A stretch of DNA of 64,000 nt from Saccopteryx bilineata (lineage: Eukaryota > Chordata > Mammalia > Chiroptera > Emballonuridae), in NCBI RefSeq assembly GCF_036850765.1, contig NC_089492.1, positions 292,476,590-292,540,589 on the forward strand, written 5' to 3'. The position numbers and the translations under genes are program-made. Within the stretch, counting starts at the first letter, position 1, and every line of letters starts with the position of its first letter. Under the pieces are notes generated by a model. That model was given only the letters and a program-made list of their open reading frames with translations. It ran no database searches and was not told the DNA's origin. This document shows, one piece after another, positions 30,203 to 42,732 of the stretch.

Positions 30203-31403
30203 GAACCTGGGCTTTAGTCTCCTAGACACTACCCTCACGGCCCCTAGAGAGGGTGAGTCAGATGATGAGATCCAGGCACCACAGGCCCTGGCGGTGTAGG
30301 CTGGGGGCCCAGCAGGATGGGGGCTGTTTCTGCTGGATGTATTTCTGTTCTTCTGTGTCCTGGTCCGGGACAGGGTTGCCTGTTTCTAGGCCCTGGTCTG
30401 CTGTTCTTACTTGTGCGGAAGGAGAAGTGCATAGAGAACAAACAGCAACAGGGGCTCTGGAGTGTCCGCCTGCAGGGTGGGAAGTAAACATCTGTCCTAG
30501 TGTTTGCCGTCTCTGTCACAGCTGTTTATATGGTTGGTTGGCTTTTCCCTCATGGGCTCTCTTTCCTCAGAAACACTTTGTGCCAGTATTTGTGGTTGTT
30601 TTCTTGTTGGAGCTTGCCCCCTCACAACTTGGCTGACAGGGACCCTTTCAGTGTCTTGTGGGCCGTTGCCTAGCGCCGGACTGCTGGAACTCAGGCTGCC
30701 AAGTCCAAGATGCCAGCATCACTCCCTGGGCAAGGCCTTACCCTTCCTGATACGCAGATCAGAGGAGACTTGTGTGCTGTTTCACTTGTGCTGTTGTGTG
30801 AGCAGGGTGGGGCCTCCTCAAGGCCTCTTGGTGACAGCTCATAACTCATTTTTAAGTCTGTCTCCTGTTTGTTGTAAGTCCACGTGGGACAGCTCGCTCC
30901 CAGCTGGGTGCTGGACTGCATGACTTGGCTAATGAGCTCCAGAGCAGTCAGGGCTGACACCCATAAGTGGCTGCTGTTTGTCTGGGACAGTCTTTGTTAT
31001 AAGTAAGTAAATGGGTCTATCTATGGTACGTCAAGCCAGAACCGGCCTTCTTGTATCTCTTACCAGTTTTTCCCAGTGCCTTTCAGACACTGGCCATTCC
31101 TTCAGCCCCTCACTGGCCGGTGGTCTGTCCCCAACCCCCCCAGCTTCTTTCCAGACCCTTTCTTTTGGCTCCAAACGGAAGCATGCGCCAGGTCAGTCCT
31201 TGGGTCTCTGCACCCCCACCCCAGTTGCCCGTCTGGTACCTGGTTGTGAGAGCTCACCCCATGCAAACCAAGCAGATTTCTATGTCTAGACCAGCCAGTG
31301 CCTTGAGTTCCAGCCTTGAGCATGAGGCTGCCTGTGTGCCATCTCCCCTTGGCCAGGAACACTCAGGGGCACAGTGAGGACCTTCCAGGCACTGAAAGCC
31401 CCA
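30203..31403. other. NADK intron 1, no recognised feature
   Basis: GC-rich, unique-looking intronic DNA; no exon or repeat recognised. Confidence 0.5.
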
Positions 31404-31418
31404 AACAAAACAATTTCT

Positions 31419-31643
31419 TTTCTTTTTTTTTAAAGATTTTTAAAAATTATTTATTTATTTATTTATTCATTTTTAGAGAGGAGAGAGATACAGAGAGGGA
31501 GAGAGAGGAGAGAGAGAAGGAGGGAGGAGCTGGAAGCATCAACTCCCATATGTGCCTTGACCAGGCAAGCCCAGGGTTTCGAACCGGCGACCTCAGCATT
31601 TCCAGGTCGACACTTTATCCACTGTGCCACCACAGGTCAGGCT
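31419..31643 (-). repeat. SINE-B copy with 15-bp target duplication
   Basis: AACAAAACAATTTCT at 31404-31418 and 31644-31658. Confidence 0.92.
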
Positions 31644-31773
31644 AACAAAACAATTTCTGTAGCTTCAGTTCTAGGACAGGTAAGGAGACAGACCCCACTC
31701 GGGTTAGCCTAAGGGCGTGCAGCTCCAAGTGTTGTGAAGAGAAGGGACTGAGAGGGAGAGGTGGGAGTGTTTT

Positions 31774-31955
31774 GTTTAAGATTTTATTTATTGGTTTTTA
31801 GAGAGAGGAGAGAGATAGAGAAGGGGGGGAAGAGTGGGAGCATCAAGTCATAGTTGCTTCTCAGAGTGCCTTGACTGAACAAGCCCAGGGTTTTGAACCG
31901 GCAATCTCAGCATTCCAGGTCAATGCTTTAGCCACTGCGCCACCACAGGCCAGGC
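31774..31955 (-). repeat. SINE-B copy
   Basis: TTTATTTATTGGTTTTTAGA start, CCACCACAGGCCAGGC end. Confidence 0.82.
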
Positions 31956-31984
31956 TACTTGTTTGTTTTGATTGGGGGGAGGGT

Positions 31985-32210
31985 GTGAGGAGCATCAACT
32001 CGTAGTTGCTTCACTTTTAGCTGTTCATTGACAGCTTCTCATATGTGTCTTGATGGGGTTGGGGGGAGGTCACCCCAAGCCAGTGACCTTGGGATCATGT
32101 CAGTGATCCTGTACTCCATTCGGCAGCCTTGGGGTTTTGAACTGGGAAATCTCGTTGTTCCAGGTTGACACTTGATCCACGGGTTGACACTGTGCCACCA
32201 CTGGTCAGAC
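31985..32210 (-). repeat. Diverged SINE-A copy
   Basis: AGCATCAACTCGTAGTTGCT start, CCACCACTGGTCAGAC end, several indels. Confidence 0.7.
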
Positions 32211-32285
32211 AACTGGTAGAAGATTTTAATTGTAATGAAGTTCGGTTTCTTCCATAGTCTGTGCTTTTCATGCCCTACTATTTTA

Positions 32286-32624
32286 TTTTATTTTATTTAT
32301 TTTTTTTTTTTTACAGAGGCAGAGATAGACAGGGACAGACAGACAGGAATGGAGAGAGATGAGAAGCATCAATCATCAGTTTGTCATTGCGCGTTGCGAC
32401 TTCTTAGTTGTTCATTGATTGCTTTCTCACATGTGCCTTGACCGTGGGCCTTCAGCAGACCGAGCAACCCCCTGCTGGAGCCAGCGACCTTGGGTCCAAG
32501 CTGGTGAGCTCTTTGCTCAAGCCAGATGAGCCTGCGCTCAAGCTGGCGACCTCGGGGTCTCGAACCTGGGTCCTTCCGCATCCCAGTCCGAAGCTCTATC
32601 CACTGCGCCACCACCTGGTCAGGC
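32286..32624 (-). repeat. SINE-A copy with 18-bp target duplication
   Basis: TCATGCCCTACTATTTTA at 32268-32285 and 32625-32642, exact. Confidence 0.93.
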
Positions 32625-32700
32625 TCATGCCCTACTATTTTAAAAACCTTTGCCAGACCCAAGGCCACTCCATCCCTTTCCTCTAAAAGTTTTGTAATTT

Positions 32701-33021
32701 GCCTGACCAGGCGGTGGCACAGTGGATAGAGCGTCAAACTGGGATGCAGAGGACCCAGATTTGAGACCCTGAGATCACCGGCTTGAGCGCAGGCTCATCT
32801 GGTTTTAGCAAAGCTCACCAGCTTGGACCCAAGATCTCTGGCTAGAGCAAGGGGTTACTCGGTCTGCTGTAGCCCCACGGTCTAGGCACATATGAGAAAA
32901 CAATCAATGAACAATTAAGGTCTCGCAACGAAAAACTGATGATTGATGCTTCTCATCTCTCTTTGTTCCTGTCTGTCGCTATCTATCCCTCTATCTGACT
33001 CTCGCTGTCTCTGTAAAAAAA
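32701..33021 (+). repeat. SINE-A copy with 16-bp target duplication
   Basis: AAAAGTTTTGTAATTT at 32685-32700 and 33022-33037. It inserted at one edge of an older L1-like insertion that had already duplicated the same word. Confidence 0.92.
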
Positions 33022-33042
33022 AAAAGTTTTGTAATTTTTTTT

Positions 33043-33086
33043 TAAACAAACTTTTTTTTTAAAGACTTTATTTATTCATTTTAGAC

Positions 33087-33117
<31 letters not shown>

Positions 33118-33236
33118 GAGGAGCAGGAAGCATCAACTCCCATATGTGCCTTGACCAGGCAAGCCCAGGGTTTTGAACTGGCGACCTCAGCATTCCAGGT
33201 CGACGCTTTATCCACTGCGCCACCACAGGTCAGGCT
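33043..33236 (-). repeat. SINE-B copy
   Basis: TTTATTTATTCATTTTAGAC with a GA run; ends CCACCACAGGTCAGGC. TGTAATTTTTTTT flanks both sides. Confidence 0.85.
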
Positions 33237-34556
33237 GTAATTTTTTTTTTATATAAATAAATTTTTATTTTAATGGGGTGACATCAATAAATCAGGGTAC
33301 ATATATTCAAAGAAAACATTTCCAGGTTATCTTGTCATTTAGTTCTGTTGCATACCCATCACCCAAAGAGAGATCATCCTCCGTCACCCTCTATCCAGTT
33401 TTCTTTGTACCCCTCCCCCTCTCCCTCCTTCCCACCCCCCACCCCCCGTAACCACCACACTCCTGTCCATGTCTCTTAGTCTCGCTTTTATGTCCCACCA
33501 ATGTATGGAATCCTGCAGTGTTTGTTTTTTTCTGATTCGCTTATTTCACTCCGCATAATGTTATCAAGATTCCACCATTCTGCTGTAAGTGATCCGATGT
33601 CATCATTTCTTCTAGCTGAATAGTATACCATGGTGTATATGTGCCCCATCTTATTTATCCAGTCTTTATTTTTTATTTATTTATTTATTTGTATTTTTCT
33701 GAAGCTGGAAACGGGGAGACAGACAGACTGACTCCCGCATGTGCCCGACCGGGATCCACCCAGCACGCCCACCAGGGGCGAAGCTCTGCCCACCAGAGGG
33801 CGATGCTCTGCCCCTCCGGGGCGTCGCTCTGCCACGAACAGAGCCACTCTTGCGCCTGGGGCAGAGGCCAAGGAGCCATCCCCAGCACCCGGGCCATCTT
33901 TGCTCCAATGGAGCCTTGGCTGCGGGAGGTGAAGAGAGAGACAGAGAGGAAGGGGGGGTGGAGAAGCAAATGGGCGCTTCTCCTATGTGCCCTGGCCGGG
34001 AATCGAACCCGGGTCCCCCGCACACCAGGCCGACGCTCTACCGCTGAGCCAACCAGCCAGGGCCCAGTCTTTTTTTTTTTTAAAGTGATTAAAAGCCTTT
34101 AAGCAAACTCTTGGCCAATACAGCAAGAATCCATAAAAGAGTAGTGTCCTAAACATGTTCACCAAGTCCAAGTTGGCCCCATCACCATGCCAAATCCCTG
34201 AAAAATGCAACCCAACCACAGTTCAGTCTGTTAGGAGCTGTCCCAGGGAGCAGGAGTCCAGGAAAAGTCCACACAGAAAAAGTCCGCATGGCACTGGAAT
34301 TGTTGTCACCATTCTATACTTTGCAGCTCATGTTCAAGTCCCAATGACCGCTGCTTCTAGCTGGTAATGATTCAGGTAGACTGGAAAAGCCATTTGCAGT
34401 ATGCGTGGATATGGAGCTTCTGTTCTCCTCTGCCTGGAGAGATGAGACCAGGTTGCTTTTCCCTGGAGCTCTGCGACTGTGGCTTGGTAAAGAGAACTTT
34501 GGGATACACTAAGCAGTCTCAATGTGGCTTCTTCAAGTGTTCCTTGGTTGAAGAGA
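33237..34556 (-). mobile_element. L1-type retroposed segment, copy 2
   Basis: It is very similar to 3520-4395 over its shared length, including the 3' UTR-like part and the unrecognised upstream part. AAGTTTTGTAATTT recurs at 34557 and at 32687, the original target duplication. It is split by a SINE-C at 33668-34064. The 5' 50 bp or so (34508-34556) do not match copy 1. Confidence 0.75.
33668..34064 (-). repeat. SINE-C copy inside L1-like copy 2
   Basis: The word CCAGTCTT flanks it on both sides and is single in copy 1. The core is CCACCAGAGGGCGA (about 33791). Confidence 0.9.
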
Positions 34557-36338
34557 AGTTTTGTAATTTTTGAGTCCACATTCACCTGGGGTGCGAGGAG
34601 AGCTTAGCCTCCTCCTTTCAGAAGTGGCTGTCAGGTTGTCCAGCTGTCCGAGAAAGGGTGGTCCTTCCCCTGTTGAAAATCCATTGGCTGCCCCTGCGCA
34701 GGCGTGCCTTCTGTCCCCTGGGCCTGTGTGTCTGTCTCAGCATCAGTGCCACACTGTCTGCTCACTGCAGCTTCACAACACATGGTGACAATTGTGGTGG
34801 AATCCTTCAGCCTTGTTTTCTCCATCTCTGCTAGAATCAGCTTATCGTTACAGAAAAGTCTGCTGAGGTGTTGTTTGTTGGATTTGGGGAGAACTGAGAT
34901 GTTGACCGTGTCTTGTCCTTCGATCCATGAACACCAACCAACTGGTGTCTTTCCCTTTCCTTGTTTTCTCTCTTTTCTGTCAGCAACATTTTGTCATTTT
35001 GAGTACTGATTATACACTCTTTTTTATTGAGGGGTAACTGACATGTAAGATTATATCGGTTTCAGGAGTACCACACTTTTAGATCATTTGTGAGTGGTGC
35101 CCAATGAGCTTCACCTCACTTAGTCATAGATTTTTTTTTTCTTTTGGGTGAGAATTTTTAAAACCTACTCTGAGCAGCTTTCAAATATGTGACAGTTGTT
35201 ATTAACAACAGTCATCCAAGCTGCATGCTGACTGGCACAGCCCAGGACTTATGACCTTGTAACTGGAGGCAGTTCTCACGCTTTCAGCTGCATCTCTGCA
35301 TGCCTTGTATTTTAATGCTGCTGGCACTGGTGCTTTTAAATTTCAGCTTCTTGTTCATCGCTGGTAACAAATATCGCTGATTTTTGTATTGATTTGTCTC
35401 CTGCAGCCTTGCTAATAAAGTCACCTGTTGGATGTAGTCAGGTTTCTGTAGATCCCTTCTGATTCTCTGCACACAAGATCATGTCATCTGCCCCTGCACT
35501 TACCTGTTCCTCTCGTGGTCTCCTGTTTCATTTTCTCGCCTCATTGCCTCAGACAGCCTCCAGCTGTAGTGGTTGTATCAGACATGCTTTTATAAGTTCT
35601 GGTTTTCATTGACTTTTTCATCCATTTGGATAAAGATCCATGTTTCTCCAGCTGAGGAGGATAGTGACCCATGAGGGCAGTGTTGATCTCTGGGGGCTTT
35701 AAGGGCCCCTTGGGTGGACTGTGATGTGCAGGCGGTGGGGGGGTGCATTCAGGGACCCAGTCACTTTTGACCTCATCACGGAGGCCCAGGTTTTTTTGGA
35801 GTCCTACACTTCCCCCCACTCTCCTTCCTCTCCCAACACCCTGCATCACTCTCCCAGGGCCACGTCCCTGGGGGCTAGGAGGTTTGTCTGTGCAAGAAGA
35901 ACACATGTGCTGTGACTGTCCTTCTTGTGTTCCTTTGTACGGAGGGAGTTGTGTGGGAGATTACCCTGCCGAGTTCTACCTGGGGGGCCTCATGGGGTCT
36001 TCCTTAGTGAGGGTCCTGTCCTTCTCTGCACCCCTTTGGCTTCCTGAGAAGGACACTATCAGGGTCACTGCCCTAGGCCATGGCACTGTGGGAGATTGTT
36101 GTTGTTCCCCCCCCCTCTCGCTTTCTCTGTATTAGTTGGAAATTTTCTTAGAAAATTACTTTCTGATCCAAGAATCCCTCAATCAAAACTGGTTTACTTA
36201 TTAGTTTTTCTCCAAATTCTGCCCTTTTTTCATTTTCCCGTGTATTGATTTCTGCCTCTATTTTTATCATCCCTATTCCCTTCTTAGGCTTATTTTATTC
36301 TCTTCTTCCTTTAGTGAGTAAATCTTAGCTCGTTACTC

Positions 36339-36723
36339 TTTTTTTTTTTTTCCGACAGAGTCAGAGAGAGGGACAGACAAGAAGGGAGAGAGATGAGAAA
36401 CATTAATTCCTCGTTGTGGCACCTTAGTTGTTCATTGATTGCTTTCTCATATGTGCCTTGACTGGGGGGCTACAGCAGAACGAGTGATCCCTTGCTCAAG
36501 CCGGTGACCTTGGGCTTCAAGCCAGCGACCATGGGGCCATGTCTATGATCCCATGCTCAAGCCAGTGACCCAGTGTTCAAGCTAGTGACCCAGTGCTCAA
36601 GCTAGTAAGCCTACCCTGAAGCTGGATGAGCCCACGTTCAAGCTGGCAACCTTGGGGTTTCGAACCTGGGTACTCCATGTCCCAGTCCAACACTCCATCC
36701 ACTATGCCACCGCATGGTCAAGC
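36339..36723 (-). repeat. SINE-A copy with expanded middle
   Basis: It ends CGCATGGTCAAGC. The middle has four CTCAAGC(T/C)(A/G)GTGA-like units instead of the usual one or two. Flanks: TTAGCTCGTTACTCTT and AAGCTCATTACTCTT. Confidence 0.82.
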
Positions 36724-36750
36724 TCATTACTCTTCTTAAGAATTTCAGCA

Positions 36751-37236
36751 TAGACCTGGCTGAGTAACTCAGTTGATATAGCATTGTCCCAATACACCAA
36801 AGTTGTAGGTTCAATCTCTGGTCAGGGCACATGTAAGAACAAAACAGTAAATGCATAAATAGGTGGAACAGCAAATTAATGTTTCTCTTTCTCTTTTTCC
36901 TCTCTTTCTACAATCAGTAAATTAAAAAAAAAAAAGTCCCTGGCTGGGCAGTTCAGTGAATAGAGCGTCATCCTAGTACACCAAGGTTATGGGTTTGGTC
37001 CTGATCAGGGCATGTACAAGAAACAAAATGGAAGGAACAGCTAAGTGAAGTAGCAAGTTGATGCTCTTCTCTGTCTTCCTGTCTGTCTCCCTTTCTCTCC
37101 TTCTTTCTCCCTCTTTCTTTCTCCCTTGCTCTCTTTGTCCCCTGCCCCTGCTTTATTTCTCTCTCCTTGTTCCTTTCCTTTTGTCTCTCTCTCGTTCTTT
37201 CTTTCAAATCAATGGGAAACTTAAAAAAAAAAAATT
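36751..37236 (+). repeat. Two SINE-D copies head to tail
   Basis: 36751-36937 (GACCTGGCTGAGTAACTCAG) and 36938-37236 (TCCCTGGCTGGGCAGTTCAG), the second with a long CT-rich 3' part before its poly-A. Confidence 0.75.
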
Positions 37237-37734
37237 TCAGCAGGGCCAACTGGGCGGCACAGTCTTTGGTTTCCTGTTGATACTGTTTCTTTCTTTTTCT
37301 GTAACTCTGGTGTTCATGTCCACGTTGAGCTCCAAGTGGGTTAAAAGAGAGTCCCAACATTCCCAGGGTTGGAGGATTGTTTTTGTTTCTGCTTTTGTTG
37401 CTGGTTTTATTGTGTTGCACTTGGAAGATAAGTTTCGCCTTCACTCATTTTCAGAAGTTGAAGCTGTCTTTGAGGCTTAAGTAGGTCAGTTTGTGTGACT
37501 ATTTTATTGGCACTGGACAAAAAGTGCAGGCTATGTTTGCAGGGCGTGGAGTCCATTGTGTACCTGCTGGTCGCTCTCATTAGTCACATTTACTCAGCTT
37601 TTCTGGACGAGAGGCATCCGAGTCTCCATGAACTGTCTTCCCCGCCTGGTCCATGTGAGAAATGCCACCCCTCTAGCATGGTGGGTTTTATCATTTGACT
37701 TTTAGCTCCTGTAGGTTCATTAAAAACCACAGAT

Positions 37735-37902
37735 TCTTTTTTTTATTTTTAATTTATTGATTTTAGAGAGAGAAGAAGGGAAAGAGTGAGCGTGAGACAG
37801 AAACATTTCTCTATTTCTGTATGTGCCTGACTGGGGATAGAACTGGCACCCTCTGTGCTTCGGGATGATGCTCTAACCACCTGAGCTATCCGGCCCAGGC
37901 TA
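37735..37902 (-). repeat. SINE-D copy just upstream of NADK exon 2
   Basis: AATTTATTGATTTTAGAGAG start, inverted head CTATCCGGCCCAGGC. Confidence 0.75.
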
Positions 37903-38076
37903 TAAAAACCACAAATAGATTCTTGAGTTCATAAATATCTTTGGGTGGAAACAGGCTGTTTTCAAAGTCCTTTGGTAAGCGGACTTCAGCCATTCCCTTG
38001 ACGGAGCAGATGCATTTGTGAATATAGACATGATTCTGTGTGCGTTCACTTACTTGCTTTATTTTGTTAAATTAAG

Positions 38077-38292
38077 GGATCAGCGTTCTTGTGACCGAAG
38101 TCCTCGTTTATCACTGATGGAGATGGAGCCAGAGAAGGTCAACGTGAGGAAGGGGCTAAGTGCAGACCCGTCCTACCGCTGCACTGCGTGCCATGGGGAT
38201 GAGGATGTGGTGCCGGGCCACCCCATTCGGGGTCGAGCCAAGTCCCGCAGCCTGTCTGCCTCTCCCGGCCTGGCCAGCACCAAAGAGTTCAG
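38077..38292 (+). CDS. NADK: NADK exon 2, start codon and residues 1-58
   Basis: Forty non-coding bases precede ATG at 38117. The exon ends with AG of Arg59 before GTATGG. It encodes [14 protein letters not shown], a CxxC-like pair (RCTACHGDE) and the basic, serine-rich regulatory stretch. The acceptor (ATTAAG) has a weak pyrimidine tract, so the 5' edge is less sure than the donor. Confidence 0.92.
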
Positions 38293-41200
38293 GTATGGAG
38301 GCCCCCATGGCCCGCCACTTGCTTGGCCGCTAGGTTCCGTGCTGGGCTCACAAAGACTGTGACGAGGTCCCTGTCAGGGCTGTGTTGGTGCCTGTGGACT
38401 GGACTGTGCAGGTCCCTGCAGGAGGTTGTGGGTGGGTGGGCACGTCTTCCCAGCCACATACGCATGGTGCTGCTCCGGCTCTGTCCTCAGTGGTGCCCAC
38501 TCACTGTGGATGTGGAGGCGTGTGGCCACAGCTCAGCACCTGGCTGGCGGAGGGCCAAGGGCAGCCTCAGGGTTGGGCAAGTGTCTCCTCCTCCGTCGCC
38601 TAGGCTGGCGGTGCTGCTCTTGCACAAGACCTTGAGTAACAGTGCTAAGAGCCAGCGTGCGACCTGCCAGGCAGAGCTCGGTGATGGTGTCTGCGGACGC
38701 TGCTCTGGTTCCCGGAAGGGTAAATGCCCAGGGCTCCAGTGGAGGCTGCCACAGCGAGCCTTGCTTCTGAGTAAGGGTCCCATCTGAAATGCAAGGGGAG
38801 TCCCAGGTAAAGCATGCAGTGTGTCAGATGATGAGGAGGAGCCCTCGGCCCTCCATTGTGTGCATCGAGGATTTCTGGGTAGAGGCTCTAGCCTGTGTGT
38901 GCGGGAGGCCAGCTGCAGCTTCTCCCAACGGTTGTTCTCCCGAGTTTCGTTGACCCTCCCAATCCAGGCCACACGGTGCAGTGGTGGCTCCTGGCAGCAG
39001 GAATGGGTTTGGTTCTGTGGGTTTGCCTAACACACCCTTTTTGTTACAGAGGACAGGAGACCTGGCATGCGGTGCCTGGTCAAAGGTGCCTCTGCTTGTG
39101 GGTGTTAGCAGGGGTGGAGAGAGAATATGTACAGTCATAGCCAAATACTGATTTAGACAAATCCACTGCAAACCCGTCTTCAAGATCTTTTTGTCCCAAA
39201 AGCCCAGGTGTGGCTCCATGCATGTCCTGGAGGACAGTGGGGGTCATCCTTTACCAGATACCAGGGCCCTTCGGGGCTTGCTGCATAAGGAGGATGCAAA
39301 GTCTGTTTTGTCTTCGTGGAACCCTGAGGTGGGCACTTAGAGACAAAAGCTGTCTGCAGCTCTGTCTGGCTGTCCTTGTGGCAGGTTTTTTTGGTGCATA
39401 GAAGGACCTTGAGGCCATTAGAGGTTGGTGTTGTGTGTGTGTGTGGGGGGGTGAACGCCTCCCTCCACCCTGCCACGTGGAGTGTCCTTACTTCCTGGGC
39501 CCCTAGCTCGGGCTGGTGCTAGACCTCCAAGGACAGGAGTGGGAGAGCAGCTGAGCGGCGTCTCAGGACGCACTGTCCACAGTGCCCTTTGTTTAGTGAT
39601 CTGACTGTGGCTGAGTCACTTTAGTTACTGGGAAGTTGGGCCACTCAGCTAGCATCTTCTTTATTGACAATACAACTCAGTGAGTGTCTTCATTAGAATT
39701 TAATCTAGGGATGGTTCTAAGATCCTGATTGCCACATGTGGACCGGAGCACTGGTCCTGAGTCAGACACCATGAAATTCAGATTTCAGGCCTGTCCCTAA
39801 CACTGTGTTTTTCTGTTTTGGGGTGGGCCTTCATCTAAGGATTGTTCTAGGTGTGCCTGAGTGTCTCTAATTGCTGTTGCTACCAGGACAGCGTGTGGCA
39901 CTCAAATCAGCTCTGCAGACTAGGGCAGAATCTTGCAGGACCACACTGAACAAATGACAGCATTGTTTGGATGAAAACATTCGTGAGAGTCTAATGTAGT
40001 CTGTACTGTGTCTTCACATGTGCATCTTGGCTGACTGATGACTTATCCTTGTACTCTCTCACAGGAGGACCCGCTCTCTGCACGGGCCGTGCCCCGTGAC
40101 CACTTTTGGACCAAAGGCCTGCGTGCTGCAGAACCCCCAGACCATCATGTGAGTGTGTGGGAGGCTCCCTGCCCTGAGAGTGTGCCTTGTGGGATCACTG
40201 TTCTGTGGAAGGGGCTCGGAGTGAGAAGTCCCTTGAGTGTAGGTCTTCCGGTGCCTTTGAGAACGTGGGCGTGGGGACAGGGTGTGCCCAGGCATTTTTT
40301 TTTCCTCCCAGTAAAAATTTCAGGAGGAAAAACGAGATATTTTATTCTCACACATTCAGTGGGTCAAATAAAATGTAAAACCAGCTTTTTTAAAAATATG
40401 AGTTTACTTGTTTGAGACAGACTTGGCCTCATAGGTGCTGCTTGTACGCCATCTGCATGTGGCAGCAGCCTGAGGGAGTGCACCTGGGGCGGGCATGCAC
40501 CTGGGGTGGCTCATGGTGCCCCAGGAGACACTGTTAGGGCGATGTCACTGAACTTGAATTGACTCACCATCCGCCCAGCTTCTCCCTGTGGTTTGGTGAC
40601 CCCGGAGGGAGGGAGCTGTATTAGCATGGGTGGCCTGGCTATGTTGGTGTCTTATGGCATAACTAACATGACTTTTCTGATGTTGGTGCTTTACATTAAA
40701 AAAAAAATCAGCCTGACCAGGTGGTGGCGCAATGGATAGAGCGTCGGACTAGGATGCAGAAGGACCCAGGTTCGAGACCCCAAGGTCGCCAGCTTGAGCG
40801 CAGGCTCATCTGGTTTGAGCAAAAAGCTCACCAGCTTGGACCCAAGGTCGCTGGCTCCAGCAAGGGGTTACTCGGTCTGCTGAAGGCCCACGGTCAAGGC
40901 ACATATGAGAAAGCAATCAATGAACAACTAAGAAGTCGCAACGCGCAATGAAAAACTAATGATTGATGCTTCTCATCTCTCTCCGTTCCTGTCTGTCTGT
41001 CCCTGTCTATCTCTGCCTCTGTAAAAAAACAACAACAACAACAAAAAAACAACCAGAATTCTGACCCTGGCTGATTAGCTCAGTCATTAAGAGCGTCCTG
41101 AAATAGCAAGGTTGCAGGTTTGATCTTTATCAGGGCACGTACAAGAAGCAACCAATGGATGCATAACTCAGTGCAACAACAAATGAACGCTTCTCTCTTT

Positions 41201-42692
41201 CTCTGTCTCTCCCTTCTTCTGTCTCTCTACAGTCAATCAATAAATGTTTTTAAAAATCAGAATTTATTTCAAGACCTCGGGGCAGGGGTGCCAGCTCTCC
41301 TAATGCCACTAACTCACCAGTGGGTCTTTGTGCCCCCACCTGTCCCCACCCCCTCAGCATGGGGTGTGGTGACTGCCTGTGCTGCCACCTCCAGGCCACC
41401 TATGGAACTGCTGTGCAAAGTGTGAAGGGTAGTGCTGCATCATCCCAGGGAGGGGACTGCCCTGCTCCCTGCAGAAGCTGAGGGCTGGTCAGCACAGAGC
41501 AGCTCTGATGGTAGTGCCTCTGCCTATCTAGGTGCTGTCTGGTTACTGGGTTCTGATCCCGCCTTTGCTGCCGCCCCTCCCACTGTTTTGTCCATTGTGG
41601 ACTCCTCATGTTCCCTCTGGCGCTCCCACAGTCCAAAGTAGACACATGGGTAACCTGGCCCACCCTGGTGTCTCCAAACCCAAAGCCCCCTGGCCGCTGC
41701 TGCTCCTAGCCCTGCCTGGTGGTTAGCTCCCGCCTTGCCTCTTCCCACACCTTTCTGCTTTTGGCTCCAGACTGACGCCGCTGTAGCCTTTCACCAGCTG
41801 CCTGAGGGTCCTTTCTACATTTTCTGGTCTAGGCAGAGCTATCTTTCCTATCACTCACATTCTGGTTTAAATCCTGGTTTAAGTGCCATCCAGCCTTAAT
41901 TAGCCATCGCTCATTCCCAGCCAAGCCCTCAAGCACCATCCATGTGTTCTAGCCTCATGAACCTCAGTTGGAGGCTCAGGTGGCATCTGAGCTGCACCCT
42001 GAGGTCAAGGGAGGTTGTTTCGGGAGGAGTGCCCTGGCCAGAGGCTGTGGGCTACCCAGCCCAGGCTCCAGAGCCGCTGGAATAGATCAAGATGCCTGGG
42101 GCACCTGACAGGCTCGTCCTGTCCACCAACGGCAGCCAAGCTCAGCTGGCCAGCTTACCTGGGCATCTCAGGTCCAGCCTCTACTGTTAAAAGTGATCTT
42201 GAGGACTGCTTAAGTAGGTGATTAGGCAAGAGAACCCTGTAAACAAAGATTAGGTGTGATTTTGGTTTAAGTTTTCACTTCAGGAAGCCCTCCTGACTCA
42301 GTCATCCCATGCAGCCTTCAGCGTGTCACTCCAGGTTATGCTGTGCTTTCAGTTTGGGGATCAGAAGTTAGGATCATAATGCAAATGCACAGTTGGGAGA
42401 GTTGGGGCACCCAGGTGTGCTATATGCCTGTCATTCAAGCAGTTTTAGGTTCACAACAAATTTGAGGGGAAGGTACTGAGATTTCACATCTGCCCCTACT
42501 CACGCACAGCCTGTCCCCCACTGTGGACATTCCCACAGAGGGTGCATGTGTCACAACTGAGAACCTGCATTGACATGGCATCCTCACATTAGGGTGATTT
42601 GGTGCTGTGCATTCTGTGGTTTGCACAGATGTGAAATGACAAGTGTTCACCAGGACAATCACAGAGGAGTTTCACTGCCCCCAAATCCTGAC

Positions 42693-42732
<40 letters not shown>

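Larger units (their letters stand above)
34820..37700 (-). mobile_element. Second old L1 relic, antisense, interrupted
   Basis: Pieces at about 34830-35010, 35280-35630, 36130-36335 and 37270-37700 resemble L1 ORF2 read on the minus strand (GATCATGTCATCTGCCCCTG, TTGGGGAGAACTGAGATGTT, TTTTATTGTGTTGCACTTGG). Another L1 3' end (TTTTTTATTGAGGGGTAACT, 35018-35150) lies within it. 35640-36120 shows nothing clear. Confidence 0.6.
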
